A DNA stretch of 64,000 nt, taken from Acholoe squamosa (Eukaryota; Annelida; Polychaeta; Phyllodocida; Polynoidae). Positions 1 to 12,800 of this stretch are shown here, in pieces (the stretch's first letter is position 1; every line of letters begins with the position of its first letter). The stretch is from NCBI GenBank assembly GCA_949317995.1, contig OX439049.1, positions 15,872,395 to 15,936,394 on the forward strand. Reading direction: 5' to 3'. Both the position numbers and the translations under genes were made by a program. Under the pieces are notes generated by a model, which saw nothing but the letters and a program-made list of their open reading frames with translations, searched no databases and was not told the DNA's origin.

Positions 1-378
1 AGGTATCATAGGGGCCATCTCTAAAAATATAATGGCTGTTCACATGTTCAGATTAATTTCCAGAATGTTTCATTAGTTTGAAAAGTGAATAAAATGCCAC
101 AAATTTCAACCTGAGTAGGACTGATACAAAACCAGTTGACATAGCCATCTGTATTTTGTCTTTCCATCTGCTGCATTAATGTGTTGATTTTTTACCCCCC
201 CCCCCTTTATGATTGTATGCATACATTTGCCATACACTTTGCTGAAAATGCGCAAAAATGAAACCAGCTTACCATTTATCATTGCATGCCAGACTATGAA
301 TCTTTTGGTGTCAAGTCAATATGATATAGATAGTCAAGCCTTGGTTTTGGGGCAGGACCTATATCAATGAAGAGCCTG
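1..378. other. AT-rich non-coding stretch
   Basis: No open frame with recognisable protein similarity is visible. The only notable structure is a poly-C tract at about 197-206. It ends at the CTG duplication that borders the next element. Confidence 0.5.
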
Positions 379-1282
379 GGGTCGTTACAAAAATCAATCA
401 TGCTAAAACACACTAATTGACGCTGTAACAGCATCATAGGTAGAGACCTCTTCAACCCCCTGTTACACAATACATCATGGATCTAAACAGCATCTGTTGC
501 AGTTAAAGTGACGCTGTTACACAGGGTACCAGCATAAATTGACCTAGTTAGGTAATGTTCAGCGTCACTTCCGGTTTCACAATCTCCCATGGAATTTTGT
601 CTAAAAACCTTATTTATCGACCGATTTACATGCTGTAAAGTTTCAGATATATGATTTAACATGTTATCTATCCATTTCTACCAAGATTTTACTGATAATC
701 TGCAGGTTTTCATCCAAAATTTGCATTAGAAGTTCTGGATCAGCATGTACTTCCTACAGTGTCCACGAGATGTCTTACAAGCTTGCCAACAGCATCAATC
801 TACCCCAACAGCATCAGTTCTACCATATGTTGGAAAAATTAAAGATAATTTGAAAAAAAAAGAAATTTCAAGAATAGTTAGAGTATAAAGTTGGTCTAGG
901 ATAGGAAACATAATTTTTTCTGTTTTTTTTTTCTAAAACCTTATAATTTAATACAACCTCTTAATTTGCTCTCCTTGTGATTTCCTCATTTGTTTTGGTG
1001 TTTTCCACATTTCATGAGCTCGTCTCATCATTTCTGAGCTCATCTGTCACAAATCTGTCATGAAAAAATTTCAATACAGTACCTCTGTTGTCACTGGATC
1101 TAAACAGCGTCACTCAGGGTGAACAGCGTCAACTTTTTTCATTGTGTAACGTTTTTTTTTTGTCGCTGTGGAGCAGCATCACAATATTGAGGAGAAGTAA
1201 CAGCGTCAATTGTATTGTGTAACGGTTTTTGTGAAATTGAGCTTAACAGCGTCACTTTATCTATCTGATTGTGTAACGACCC
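379..1282. mobile_element. Non-autonomous Harbinger-like TIR element
   Basis: The element begins GGGTCGTTACA and ends with its inverse, TGTAACGACCC, flanked on both sides by CTG (376-378 and 1283-1285), a 3-bp target duplication. The inside has no coding capacity but carries at least seven copies of an ACAGCGTCA/GACGCTGT motif on either strand (about 418, 510, 560, 1105, 1123, 1200, 1245). It also has an internal copy of the terminal motif (inverse of AAACCGTTACACAAT near 1,220). A 3-bp duplication is the usual size for PIF/Harbinger elements, although the family norm is TWA, so the superfamily is an inference. It rests mainly on the resemblance of the termini to those of the large element at 37.5-52.3 kb. 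Confidence 0.65.
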
Positions 1283-1285
1283 CTG

Positions 1286-4265
1286 CAGGAGTATTTTGGG
1301 ATATCATCTGTAATTCTATGCATGAACCTAATACATGTACACTATGTCAGACCGCCAAACTGAAAGCAATGGTGAGGCACTTATAACGTGACCAGTTTAA
1401 AGGTCCCTGGCTACCTTCCAGTGTTACTAGCAGTCTTAATGCATAGCCTAGAGCTATATCCATGATGCAGGAGGTTTTGTAAGGAACTACTTTGGGCCTA
1501 CCTGTTTATGTGGAAGTGAGTGTTACCCTGCCATCTCCATCAATTAGCAGAGGCTGATTTCCATATGTCACATATGTTGCGTGAAGCTCAGTGTGCGAGT
1601 CTTGCAATTAGCAGTCATGAGTTAACACTGCTTCTTGCAGTACGGGTCCACACTTTTTGTAAGACGGCTCTAACAGTAGTAAATGAGAAGCACCATATTG
1701 GCATAACTTCTAATCTATCGGATGCAGGTGGCAGGTGATTAGCAGTCAGGCCAACATAATAATAGTAGTAATGGATATCCACCTACATGTAGCCATAATG
1801 TGTAAAATAATATGCGGCCCTGGTGAGTTGACTTTAACTCTTCCTTTACCGATTACGCATTTATGCAGTTTGGGCTGATTTTGTCCGATTTTTGACTGAT
1901 TTTGAATACCCTGCAACTTCCTTGATTTACACTAAAACGCCTAGATTTTTCTTATAGTCATAGGGTGAGTTGGGTTCTCTGTAGTCTCCAAGGAATGAGT
2001 CTCTACGTCTGACACTTCCTACATGGTAATCTTGCAAACTTGATGGGAGATTTTGAATTGCCCTAAAAGTTTTTCCTAGATTTTATAAGTATTATGATGG
2101 CCATATGATGGCCGGGCTGATTAGCTCAGAAAATGGTGTGTTTGCGATGTAAACCAGCAGAGCCCATGGCGATCATGGGACACGGACAATGTGACATATG
2201 CAAGCATTGAGGAACACACCTATTTATCACCGTAGAATGACCTGATACCTAGGGTTAAGTCACTATCTAGACTGCTCACAGCCTTTCATCAGTTTCAGCT
2301 TTGGTAATTAGCAAAGCATCCCCTCAAGCCATTTTGGCTAATCTAAGCAAATTTAGAAACACCTTTCCATAATGATTACTAATGATCGAGGTGGTAAAGA
2401 TTAAAAGTGGCACTGTGCTGCTAATTACATATAGCACAGAAAACATGGGCACCAGCAAGTATATTGATTCTGGAGGATAATGTGCAGTTCCTGGAAAACA
2501 GGCTACAATGCTTGACTAGATGTTCGGTGATTAAGTAAATTGGGTGCTGCTTACTACACTGATAAACCTCTTTAGGCTCTAGCACGACATCCCCAGCCAA
2601 ACAACCATACTATCATGTCAATTCGTCCTTCCCCCGTGCAAATGTGCCATAATACTTTGTCTACAGAGGGATAGTGCATGTCTTATTCAGGCCTTGCGCC
2701 GTTGTTTCTTTCTTTTGATTCTATGCAAACCCACGATACTGTTATGTTCTGCAAAGCTTTGTATGAGAAAAGCAGTCTGTGAGTTTTTCCCAGCACTTTC
2801 GTCTTGAGGAACGCTTACAAATTATAAAGAATATGGCTGCAGTCCACCATGTATATAAAATCCAAAAAGGAAAAAACACACACAAATATACAAGCTTTGT
2901 GTATGAAGTAATTGTTCAGATCTAACCATTTCTAGGCTAGAGCCTCACCTAATGTTGCCCGAAGCAATCGTCCTGGTATTGATTTCCCTAGGAATGGAAT
3001 GTAGTTGAATCTGTTTTACTTAATTAGTAGGCAGATTTGAGCATTTGTTATGGGGAAATACATGAAGACTTCATTATTTGTAATCAGAGATGTCAATTTT
3101 TAAATGGAAATACATAAAGAAATCACCATCTTTTGAGTGAAAATCTTTTTATGATGAATAAGATTATGTCAAAATTCTTTGTGTATTTGGATGTATTATC
3201 GGTCAAAATTTGGCTGTAAGTCTTCAGGTATAAGACGTGGCTTTTACACTGGAATTTCACCATCTGCATCCTTAAGCATCTAGCCCAACTGAGGGTGCGT
3301 CTTATAGATGGGAATATTACATTATAGAGATTCCTTGCACTGCCATCTTGGCCTTCATTGTAGAAAATACACTGTTTCACTGGAATACGATTATGGTGGT
3401 TCACTGCACTGTAAAGTTATACAAGGATCCCTGTGGGGTGTTTCAGAAGCCGGACATGATAATGAACATTAAATATCTGTTTCTAAAACTGTTAGATTCT
3501 CAACCTACAACTGCAACCATTATCATCTCTCACCAGTCATATAGTTACAGACACAGTAAGGTAAGGGTAATGCTTTAGAAACACATGCAGGTATAAGCCT
3601 ACAATCACTATTAAAACTGTTATCATATCTCCTTATAACCGGTTGTAAACATTACCTGCTTCTGAAACACCCCACTGGTAGATTAGATAGTTATTTTTCA
3701 GAGTGCCCTCTCTGAGTACCCATAGATTGACCTCCATGTAAAATAATGCTAATGACCCTTATTGATGGTGTATTAACATGTCACAAAATCATTACAGGGC
3801 AACCATGTGGGAGATGTGAGTAAGAGCCTTAACCATGTGACTACTCACAGGCTGTTCAAATTAAGTAATGTATCATCTGCTGGTATCGTTGAAGTGGACG
3901 TGAGGTCAAATGGACTTCCTGTGAAAAGAGCCAGGTGTCTCGTAATGGCTTTGTATTTAGATAGTGTTAATATAAGCATCTCTCAAAAATGGGATAAAAG
4001 TGAAATAACCTACCTCTTATCATACATGTCCCTTCACTCATATTCCACACGCCTTGGTCTACTCATTTTCCACACGCCTTGGTCTTTGTAATATCAAATC
4101 TATCAAATCACAGCATCACAGTATGAAAATGGGCAATGACAGCTTGCCCCCCCCCCGGACGTCATAGCTGCCTAAGGCTAAAAACTTATGATTTGTTAAT
4201 TCCTCAAGGGGATTTCCTAAGAAGATGCACATAGGCATAACAACAAAATTTGTTAGTCACTTTGT
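1286..4265. other. Non-coding stretch, no gene recognised
   Basis: Only short frames without recognisable domains occur. A two-copy tandem repeat of about 26 bp (core CCACACGCCTTGGTCT) lies at about 4,035-4,086. A poly-C run lies at about 4,146. I see no promoter or convincing exon. Confidence 0.5.
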
Positions 4266-4269
4266 CTTC

Positions 4270-4420
4270 CATAAGAGAAGCACTAGGTCTGAACCAGCAG
4301 ACCTCATGCCTACCCTCCCAATCACAAGGTTGGGAGAATGTATCAGGCCTCTCATATCTATACCCTAGTGTTTTAATCCCTAGACAGAAAAAAATTAACC
4401 ACTTGAGCCAAACACCTTAA
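4270..4420 (-). mobile_element. tRNA-derived SINE head
   Basis: On the minus strand this reads TGGCTCAAGTGG (4399-4410), a perfect RNA polymerase III A box, followed about 110 bases later by GGTTCAGACC (4286-4295), close to a B box. The spacing is too long for most tRNAs, the strand lacks a clean cloverleaf, and a T-run interrupts it. A tRNA-derived SINE is therefore more likely than a working tRNA gene. A decayed long-variable-arm tRNA (Ser or Leu type) is the alternative. The tail and target duplication were not identified. Confidence 0.5.
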
Positions 4421-4922
4421 GCTCTCATGGAGATAAGGATCAGCCAGCCAGTTGGAATCAATTTCTGTTTTCTATTCTGGTGCTGATTGTTCCTTCTGTA
4501 ACCCAACCAAGGAATGCCATGATAGGATTTTCAGCAAACATTAGTGTGGATCAACAAGGTAAAACAAGGTAGTGTGGATCTGCAAGGTAGAAATTTATTA
4601 TCAAAGTTCATCTCAAGATCTTTAAAATGAGACATCATTGGGTTAAATATTCCTTGTAGTTATGTCAGAACCCCTCCTTGAATGTAGGTCGTTATTCATA
4701 TCTGAAATCGATGATTAAGCTCTAAATATATTTTAAACCCTTATAATGTCTAAAAACACAATAAATCAGCCTTTTTCATAAAAAAAAACAACATATTAAT
4801 ATGGTGCTTTTTATCACAGATTTTGATCTAGAAGGAATTTCCCATTTCTGTTTTCAGTTTTGGGTTTCTGGTGAGTTTCCCCAAAAACTGGCATAAAAAT
4901 CTGCAAATTTTGATTATTGGAT

Positions 4923-4940
4923 TGGTTGCCATGGCAACCA
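4923..4940. promoter_or_regulatory. Perfect X-box (RFX-type) palindrome
   Basis: An 18-bp perfect palindrome whose core is GTTGCCATGGCAAC. This is the canonical full X-box recognised by RFX transcription factors, which in animals drive ciliary genes. Nothing next to it is a recognised gene, so occupancy is unproven. It lies about 140 bp from a CTCF-type motif. Confidence 0.5.
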
Positions 4941-5074
4941 GGAACAGGCATTATAGGTTGATTTCTCATGAAAGATGTTACCATCCAAATATGGGCCATT
5001 TCTACTGAAAATTCTGCATCAAAAATTACCTTGATGTATTTCTATAACGATGTTAGAGTAATTTTGCCCTCCAA

Positions 5075-5090
5075 TGCCCCCTGGTGGCCA
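5075..5090 (-). promoter_or_regulatory. CTCF-type insulator motif
   Basis: The minus strand reads TGGCCACCAGGGGGCA, matching the CCACCAGGGGGC core of the bilaterian CTCF site at every core position. CTCF sites act in chromatin looping and insulation. One exact match in 64 kb could be chance or part of an old repeat. Confidence 0.5.
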
Positions 5091-5161
5091 AATGCGGAAT
5101 TAAAAATCCCCCGCGGAGGGGTGTTCTCCCTTGATGGGTCACATATATGCAAACTCATTTA

Positions 5162-8102
5162 AATACCAGGTATGCCGCTGGCCAATAACTTTGTGCAGAT
5201 CATCAATTTAACATGATCATTTACCGTATCCATTATGCCATTTTACCCCAAGTCTAATGGGGTTTGTTTTGGAGACATAGTATGTTACATTCTCATTGGC
5301 TAAATCACTTTATTCCACCAGTGCTCCTGGGCATGGAAAGTAACGTTATATCACCCTCATCACCCGAGGTAATGCAATTCGATGGAGAAAATAGCTCCAG
5401 GACATGTGCAGTGTTTTTGACTTAAATGAGTCTTGAAATAGCTTTCTGACGCAAGTGCTTTCTTCATTTTGACATAGAAAAATCTATAGAACATGCTTAT
5501 TCTATACCCCAGCCTTTAGGACGGGTTAACATCAGTTCTAGTAGATCACAGCATTTATTATACCGTTGTGGCCTGTTTAATTGCATGCAGCTGGTCTTTG
5601 AATGAGCGCTGGTCTCAAATAGGCACCAGGGACAGAGTGGTCTTGAAATTTGTATTATAGAATATGACTTGTCTTGAATAAGCGCTGATATTGAATAAGG
5701 GCGGAGGGTAGAGTGGTATCGAAATGAATAAGCGCTGCCCAGGTTGTTTAAACAGGTCATTATGTCGTACAGTACCCACACACTGGAGGCTGTGGCAAGG
5801 GCCGCCCTATCGCATATTTCTGTATATTATGCAGCAATTAGAAAACCACAAAAGACAGACAGATCACATTAACAACTCTTACAAAGAGAATTTGATTTTG
5901 ACATCCAGACAACGGCATAGCTGCTTTTGGACCAGCAGTCTCTTGTGCATTGTTTCATTGACTTACCCTTAGTTTGTGCTGGCTGTAATGGATCAGCACT
6001 GGGTGGTATTATGGAAAATTCAGACATTTTTTTGTATCATATTAGCACGCCTTTCCACCCCTACTTCCCATGAGGCCGGCAAAAGATCAAAATGAAATGA
6101 CCTGAGGTATAGTGGCACATAGTCCTACATTCTAGATACCTGCAATATTGCTATCATAATACCTTCTATATAGGGCATACCTTAAGTTCATAAACTTATA
6201 AGATACAACTCGGGCTGCATTTGTATAATTTAAGTACTAAGAGGTCCCCACCTACAAGGCACATCCTAACTTGAAGCAGTTTCTCCTATAAACACCTGAT
6301 GGACTTTCTAGGTTTCCATTGCACCTTTATTGTGATACTAAGTTACTAAGGCTGCAGACTATATGATTAATAGGCCAATGACGGAACGCTTCCAGGCTTT
6401 GCACTGGTGCAAAGAAGGGCTTCTTGGGGGCATCAACAAATAGGGGTTAAAATGGGTACATTTATAACACCTCTGTGTTTACATGTGTCCCTCTGTATAT
6501 TGTGTGCCTGCCTTCACTGTTTGATCAGCCCTCTGGTGATAGCAGTCTGCAGAGACTGTTCAACCCTCTCACATTCTCACTTCCTCTGCAGATTGGAGTT
6601 ATCCTGTTCATCTCTCAATTTCAATGTGAACCGCCACAGTTCCATAGTTCTACATGAAATATATTTATTGTTGTCACAAATCAAGAGCACTCTCTTGATA
6701 TATTTTCATGTTTAAAAATAAATACCTTGTGACTTGACACCAGTTTCATCACATGCATTATCCTTACATAAAATGTCTTTTTGTTTATTCAATAACCACA
6801 TTAGAACGTGTTATGGGGTCTCTGTCTTAGACAGGTCAATAAAATGCTAGAACTAAATCCTACCAAGCTAAGAGCTGTAATGAAGGTACAAGGGGTGGGG
6901 GAAGCAGCTATACTTATATTGGTTTGTGAAGTAAGGGGGGTTGATGTGTGAAGATGCTCAATATCTCCAGACCACACCAGTTATGGCATGTCATGCTACA
7001 CTATAATTTAGTGAAAAGGTATTTCTATGCCTGAGACCTCTCCTCGTTTACAGGAAACTGGCAAACATGGAAATAGTTGGGCTCCTCTATTACATACAGT
7101 GCAAAATTAAGGGTGTAGCTACACTAAGTGACTAAATGTCAGGACCAGCAAGAGCTTCGACATTGCATGTTATTGCTGCTCCCTGATGGAAATCTTATCA
7201 TAGTGTAACGGGTCTATAAACAACCTATAACTATAACATGTCTACGTTGATAATATCTTATCGACCGGTAATGTAAATACGGGTACTTATCAGTACCGAC
7301 CATTACCTCATGTTCTACAAACCTGTTCGGCGCTCTATTATAGGCCTAAGGTACACATATAAAGGTGGATTATTAACACAGCCACCATACAACAGTGGTA
7401 TCTACAGTGCTATACCCTCAATGTGTAGGTTGGGAGTTCCAGAAAAAAAATGATTAATTTGGCTTTCTTTTCCTAGATAATAGATTGTGTATGATAAAAT
7501 TACAGATATGCTCTTATAATAAGAGTCAGGCACACTACCACTGCTTTTTGAACAGGGAATCATCATTTTTGAGTCCCTCTATACCTAGAAATGTGATCCA
7601 CCAATTTGAAGCTACGATAAATGGCTTTCTTATTTGACCATTACCATCACCATATCTTTAATATCATGTAACTGGTGGGTAAAAATGTTGGAAATTGCTA
7701 TTTTTTTTAGCAAGAAAACATTTGTAGATTTGTGGGTGGGAGGTAAGGGAAAAAGGGTCACAGAGGGCTAGACTGTAGTTTAGGATGAGCCCTAAGTGTC
7801 ATCAAATTGTTTGGGACCAATCCATTGAATGTAACTACACAGTAGTGATCGGTTCCTAGGCTGCATAGGAATATTTTTCAATTTATGAAAGCCGATTGTG
7901 GATGAACCACTAGGCCTAGCTATTTTAACAGCATGTTAGCTCCACTGCAGGCTTTCTCTCAGCGTAAATAGAATTCAAAAGAAAGCATTATTCAGCCATC
8001 AAAAATCCTTATTTAGCCACTAAAAGTCATAATGTTCACCCTGTTCCTTCTTTGTGATCTAGAGGTATGCTAGCATATAGTTTAATGTAAAAAGACAAGG
8101 AT

Positions 8103-8107
<5 letters not shown>
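5162..8107. other. Non-coding stretch, no gene recognised
   Basis: Open frames here are short, overlap in several phases and show no domain. Base composition is like the flanks. No element ends were found. Confidence 0.45.
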
Positions 8108-8153
<46 letters not shown>

Positions 8154-8162
8154 TATATTATT
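8108..8162. repeat. (AT)n microsatellite
   Basis: About 20 AT dinucleotides followed by a short TATAT-rich tail. Confidence 0.95.
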
Positions 8163-8291
8163 TAGCCTTAATTGATGACCAAACCCCCTGAACTGGCTCG
8201 ATGTCTCCTCTGTCATGTCTAGTACTTTTAACATAAAAGAGAGCTCCTCCAAGAGATGCATAACAACACTGCACTTGACTTCCAATCACTC

Positions 8292-8644
8292 TGGAGGGTG
8301 TTGCTCCTATAGTAAAAGGAAGAGCTGGCTAAAAATGCCCTCGTTTCCAGTCCTTTCTTTTCATGTAGCTATAACTTGTCCCTTTTGTTGCTCACAAGTG
8401 GTCATTCAAGTATGGTGCTAAAAAAGGGGGGGTTTGAGTAGGTACCTAGTTGGGAGAAGTCAGTCAGTATAATATACTATAGAGTAGGTACCTGATAGTG
8501 TAGCCCTCTCTGTTTTAAACAAGGCAGGTGACTTTTCAGACTAATGGCAGTGATTGCAAGTTGAATGGTGAAGCAGAGCATGACTTTTTTTGAAAAGAGG
8601 GTACCTACTGACAGCTCTTTTTACCATAGGAGCAACACACTCCT
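8292..8644 (+). mobile_element. ~355-bp MITE, copy 1
   Basis: A short element with inverted ends: left GGAGGGTGTTGCTCCTATAG with AGTAAAA following, right an AGCTCTTTTTACCATAGGAGCAACA-type inverse. It has no coding capacity. At least four more copies lie in this window (about 16,757; 17,155; 17,691; 22,993), which defines the ends by comparison. The TIR outermost bases vary slightly between copies and I could not fix a target duplication, so the superfamily is left open. Confidence 0.8.
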
Positions 8645-9007
8645 GTGCTTTAAGTTCCTCCATAATTGCTATTACTGAGCAGAGATAAGTGGTGCTGCCT
8701 CATTTCTTCCCCCACCTCCCCACATTCCCAGTGCTCTGCTAGGAGTTCCTTGCAGTACTGGTCTTGTCAGTGGTTTTGGTGGATTTCTCCTTATTTCCTC
8801 CTCCAGCTTCAACATCAGACATAGTACCAGTTGTTTTGCAATGGTGGATTGGCCAACCCATTGCTTCGTCTTGTACATTGGTTCCCTGGCCAAAACAAAA
8901 GGTTTATTATGCAGATCACCTACAATCAGTTCTGAGCAGTCTCTGCCGAATGGGCTGTAAATTCAATCACCAAGACAGGTACACATTACTAACATAACTT
9001 ATTGTAG

Positions 9008-9105
9008 GTGAAGGAGGAGTCTGTGTGCAGTAACCAGGTGCTGTACCTAGATACCACCAGTGGTTGCAGCAGTGGTGGTGGTGGTGCAGCAGACAACAGC
9101 CTCTA
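9008..9105 (+). CDS. Possible internal exon of an unknown host gene
   Basis: A 98-base open stretch is bordered by a good acceptor (TTATTGTAG) and donor (GTGAGT). It would encode a peptide beginning VKEESVCSNQVLYLD and ending in a Gly/Ala-rich SSGGGGAADNS stretch. Neighbouring exons were not identified and I recognise no protein family. It could be a chance open frame between two splice-like sites. Confidence 0.25.
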
Positions 9106-9539
9106 GTGAGTATTAGTAGTATATAGGGGTAAACTCAGCACATAGCTACAGTTACTGAAATCCGTTTGACCTACTTATGAACCGGGAGTGACCTAGTTTT
9201 GAGACCTGAAGTGACCATATATGTTATCTACTTTCTCGAGCTCTGATTGCCTGAGAGCTATGATAACGTGATCACAACAAAAAAACCTAAACAAAAACAC
9301 ACCGACTATATGATTTTACCACATGGTCGGTGTGCAACACTAAGAACCCTCGTTTATTTTATTTTATAGACAGCAAAAAGAAAAAAGATAATTAAAGGGA
9401 CCTGCTTGCACATGTTATATGTTTCTACTACGTTGTCACAATGTTGGTTGTTACACATGTGAAAATCAACTCTAAGGCTTTTTTTGTGATTTTTTTACTT
9501 TTTATTTTTACTACGCACACACACCTTTAACTTAGGTGT

Positions 9540-9812
9540 TCTTTTACACAAATTTCCACTTTTTACACACACAAGATTTTCCTTATTTCATCAGAAATGC
9601 TACAAAAGTTTTACATATTTACCTAAATCTTACAGAAATTCCACTTTTTACACACAAGATTTGACCTTGCAACACAACTTTTACCTATGTATTCTTTTCA
9701 CAAAACGAAAGAAATGCAAATGTTACAAAATTTCCATAAAACTTTACAATTTACCAAAATATTATGGAAATTGCACGAAAAATGCTTCTTTTACACACAA
9801 GATTTCACCGTG
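9540..9812. repeat. Direct repeats downstream of the Polinton polymerase
   Basis: The motif ACTTTTTACACACAAGATTT or a close variant occurs three times (about 9,557, 9,644 and 9,788) in a T-rich context next to the 3' end of the polymerase remnant. It may be part of the Polinton non-coding end or an unrelated minisatellite. Confidence 0.5.
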
Positions 9813-9879
9813 TGCAACAGAAAAGAGAGAGATTTTCAAATTTCCAAGGGCAAAGTGCTTACTCCGTCTTGACACACGC

Positions 9880-12800
9880 GTCTTTAGATATACTGATAAC
9901 TTAATCCCTGTTTCTTTTGTGAATAAGTACTGACCTGGTGATTTACCACTCTGAAACCTTTGTTGGTCACCATAGAGCTTTTTTTTTTTGGTTTTCAACA
10001 CCTTTTTGTAGTCTTCAGCTTTTAATTTGTTTTGTTTTTGAATCACTCCTTTGCAGCTCATTTTCTTTTAGACCCCTTCTCCACTTCAATATAACATTTG
10101 GAGTTTAAGGCTGTCATCTCGTCTCCTTCCCACTCCACTTTGAAAAGACCTAGAGTTCTCTTGTTCAACGCCAGAAGTTGTTTACAACACAGTGGAGGGA
10201 ACCAAGTGTAACCCAGGGTTTTACAATCTACATAGCTTTCCCGATGTTAAGAGTTGTCACATGACTCTGAGGGCAACCATTTATGATGCTCCCTGAAGGT
10301 GAAGCCGAGTGTGATAACCCTCAGTTGGGACCAATTTGAGTGCTTCTTTGTATTTATCTCAAGTTATTTTTGTCAGAAATGTTAAAAAATTCATTTATTT
10401 GGCATTAGTAATCATTTCATCATTAGTTACATGACCATTTGCAATGATCTACCTGGTAGTGTGATACAGGGAAGGGTTATCACACTGGGGGGTGTGATAC
10501 AGAGATTCTTGCACTGATGTCTTGCACATCTTGAACAGACCAGTGTAAAGCTAACTGCTTGGCTTTGGCGGGAAACGTGTACTGCGTTTGAAGAAAGTTT
10601 TGCTTGCTGCATATGGTTTTACCATAAGACATGTTTCCGAGAAGTTTATACAGGTCTGTTGTCGCCCTTTCTCCTAGCCACGGTCACTTCTTTCACGAAG
10701 GGGAGAAACGTTTTTTCCGATGTGTATTCAACCACTAAGTACACCTTGGTCACCACTAACCCCTTTTCCATGTACCACTTTAAGAGAGCGGTGCCCAAGA
10801 GGATTTTCTGTACATGATAACTTCCTATGAGCTATAAACTTACCCATGACTTCTAAGAAGTGCCGCATGTGTTTGCCCACGTCGTCCCTTTTCACCAAAC
10901 AGTTCTTGAAAGTGGGAGTCGTTTTTTGTAAACTTCTCCTTCCTCGCCTCTGGTGTTTCTATGTGGACCTGAATCAGTCCGAAAAGATAACCATCCATCA
11001 CACCTTCTCCGCTCTGCCTTTTCTACCCGAACAAGGGGGTCTTTTTACGACCCACTGATCCTTTTTCACCTTGCATTCTTCGCTCTCTCTTTCTTTTAAC
11101 CACTGACATTCATACTTTTCCACCACTTTGTACCCCAAAGTCTTGAGGTAGGCGGTAACTTGAGCCGTGTTCTTGGCCTTTTCTCCTATCCATGCTTGTT
11201 CGTCGGGAGATTTAAGAGTAGACTTGGTCAAATGACACAAGTGACCGTGCCAATAACCCCCATGGAATTGAATTCTGCAGGTGAGAAGCCATCTACTCTG
11301 ATGAGTTTCCTCTCGATGTTCACCTCGCCGTAATTGTATTGGTGCAGTATTTTCTTGTCCTCGACGAGGGATCGGTAATGCAACCATTCCATGGCAGGAT
11401 AGCTGACCTGTTGACTGCAGACAGCTCGAAAGTCGTTCTCTCTGCAGCGTACCACATAGAAGCCTGAGCAGTGCGCTTCCCCATACACTTCAGGTAGAGA
11501 CTATTGGCGTCCACACCCAAGATGTGTCTGCACACCTTGCTTTCCGCCCCATATTTTCTCCCCCTTATTCGAGTTTGTCCTTTCTTGTGGTGTCTGTGGA
11601 AGATGATATAAGGACCTCCGACGAGGCTTTTCTCAGCAAGTCGTGCACATCCTTTTCTTGCGCACCAAAAGGAATGTATGGTGCGGCTTTAGGAGAAGTG
11701 TTTTCAAAGAAGAACTTCAACGTGGGACTGGGCAAGGTCAAGCCGTCTTTGAACATGTCTACACCTCGCTCTATGAAAAAATGACTGTGTTTGTTGATGG
11801 CTTCCATGAAGGGAGCCATGTCCAAGTTGTTGTAATCCACCAAGTAGTCGTTCATGGTCTGCATCTTGTGCTCCGACCACATGCGTTGGCCAAGTTTCAT
11901 ACTCCTCCTGCGCCTGTCAGAGAACTGTAGAAAGCCGTTCTGGGTGGCAGTTATTTGTTTTCCAACTTTCGCACGTTGTCCATCCACTTGTAGGGGAAAT
12001 GGCCCTTGGCCACTTTCCCTTTGAGGAAGGCTTTCAGGTAGGTGGTGTAAGAATAGCCTGGAGCCAGGTAGTTGAAGAGATCTAGGAACAGCAGGTTTTC
12101 AGTGTACACACTACTATGTACTGGTTGTATCTTCTGATGGTTTTCACTTCCTGCTTGTCCCATTTCAAAAACTCTTTCTTTATCAAGTTCAGGTCGTATT
12201 TTCCTGAGTTGAATCCAATAACTGGCACGTTTTCGATGTAGGAAAGCAGTTTCTTTTTCACCCTTTCTCCATGGGTCTTTTTTTTCTCACCGAGTCGAAA
12301 ACTTGAATAGCCTTCTCTTCCATGTTTTTCTCCCTCTCTATCACCTCGTCCAAGTCATCCAGTGTTTCTCTGCAGCGCCTTTGTTTTGACCTAAATTGTT
12401 TATGTGTTCCAGCACCACCTGCTCCAGGGGATCATTGTGTCTGTTAGAACGACACACGAAACACACTGGCATGGTGTAACTGGGAAAATCCGAAGCGACA
12501 CTGGCCAAAAGGGGAATGTGGTGTTTTTCGATGACGGTGTTTTTGCCTTCCTTTCCTTGAACATAGTGCTTCACGAAGAAAGTTTCAAAGTCAAAGACTA
12601 TTTTATACGGGTATATTTTCAACTCCAAGGTTTATTTTATGCCCAACTCCTCCAAGAGTTGAAAAACGGATCTGGCGAGTTTATAGATGCCCCCTTTGTA
12701 CCTGAAACACACTTTGGTGCAATTTTTTTTCACACCCGTGTGCCACGTGAGAGAGTAAACACTAGTGAACAGCTTATGACATAGCTTGCAGGGGTAAATT

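Noticed and set aside
4270..4420. Functional tRNA gene
   Set aside because: The A box is good, but box spacing and arms do not give a clean cloverleaf.
8672..8997. Opposing frames of about 75 residues next to MITE copy 1
   Set aside because: Low-complexity Pro/Gly composition on one strand and its shadow on the other. No domain and no splice support.
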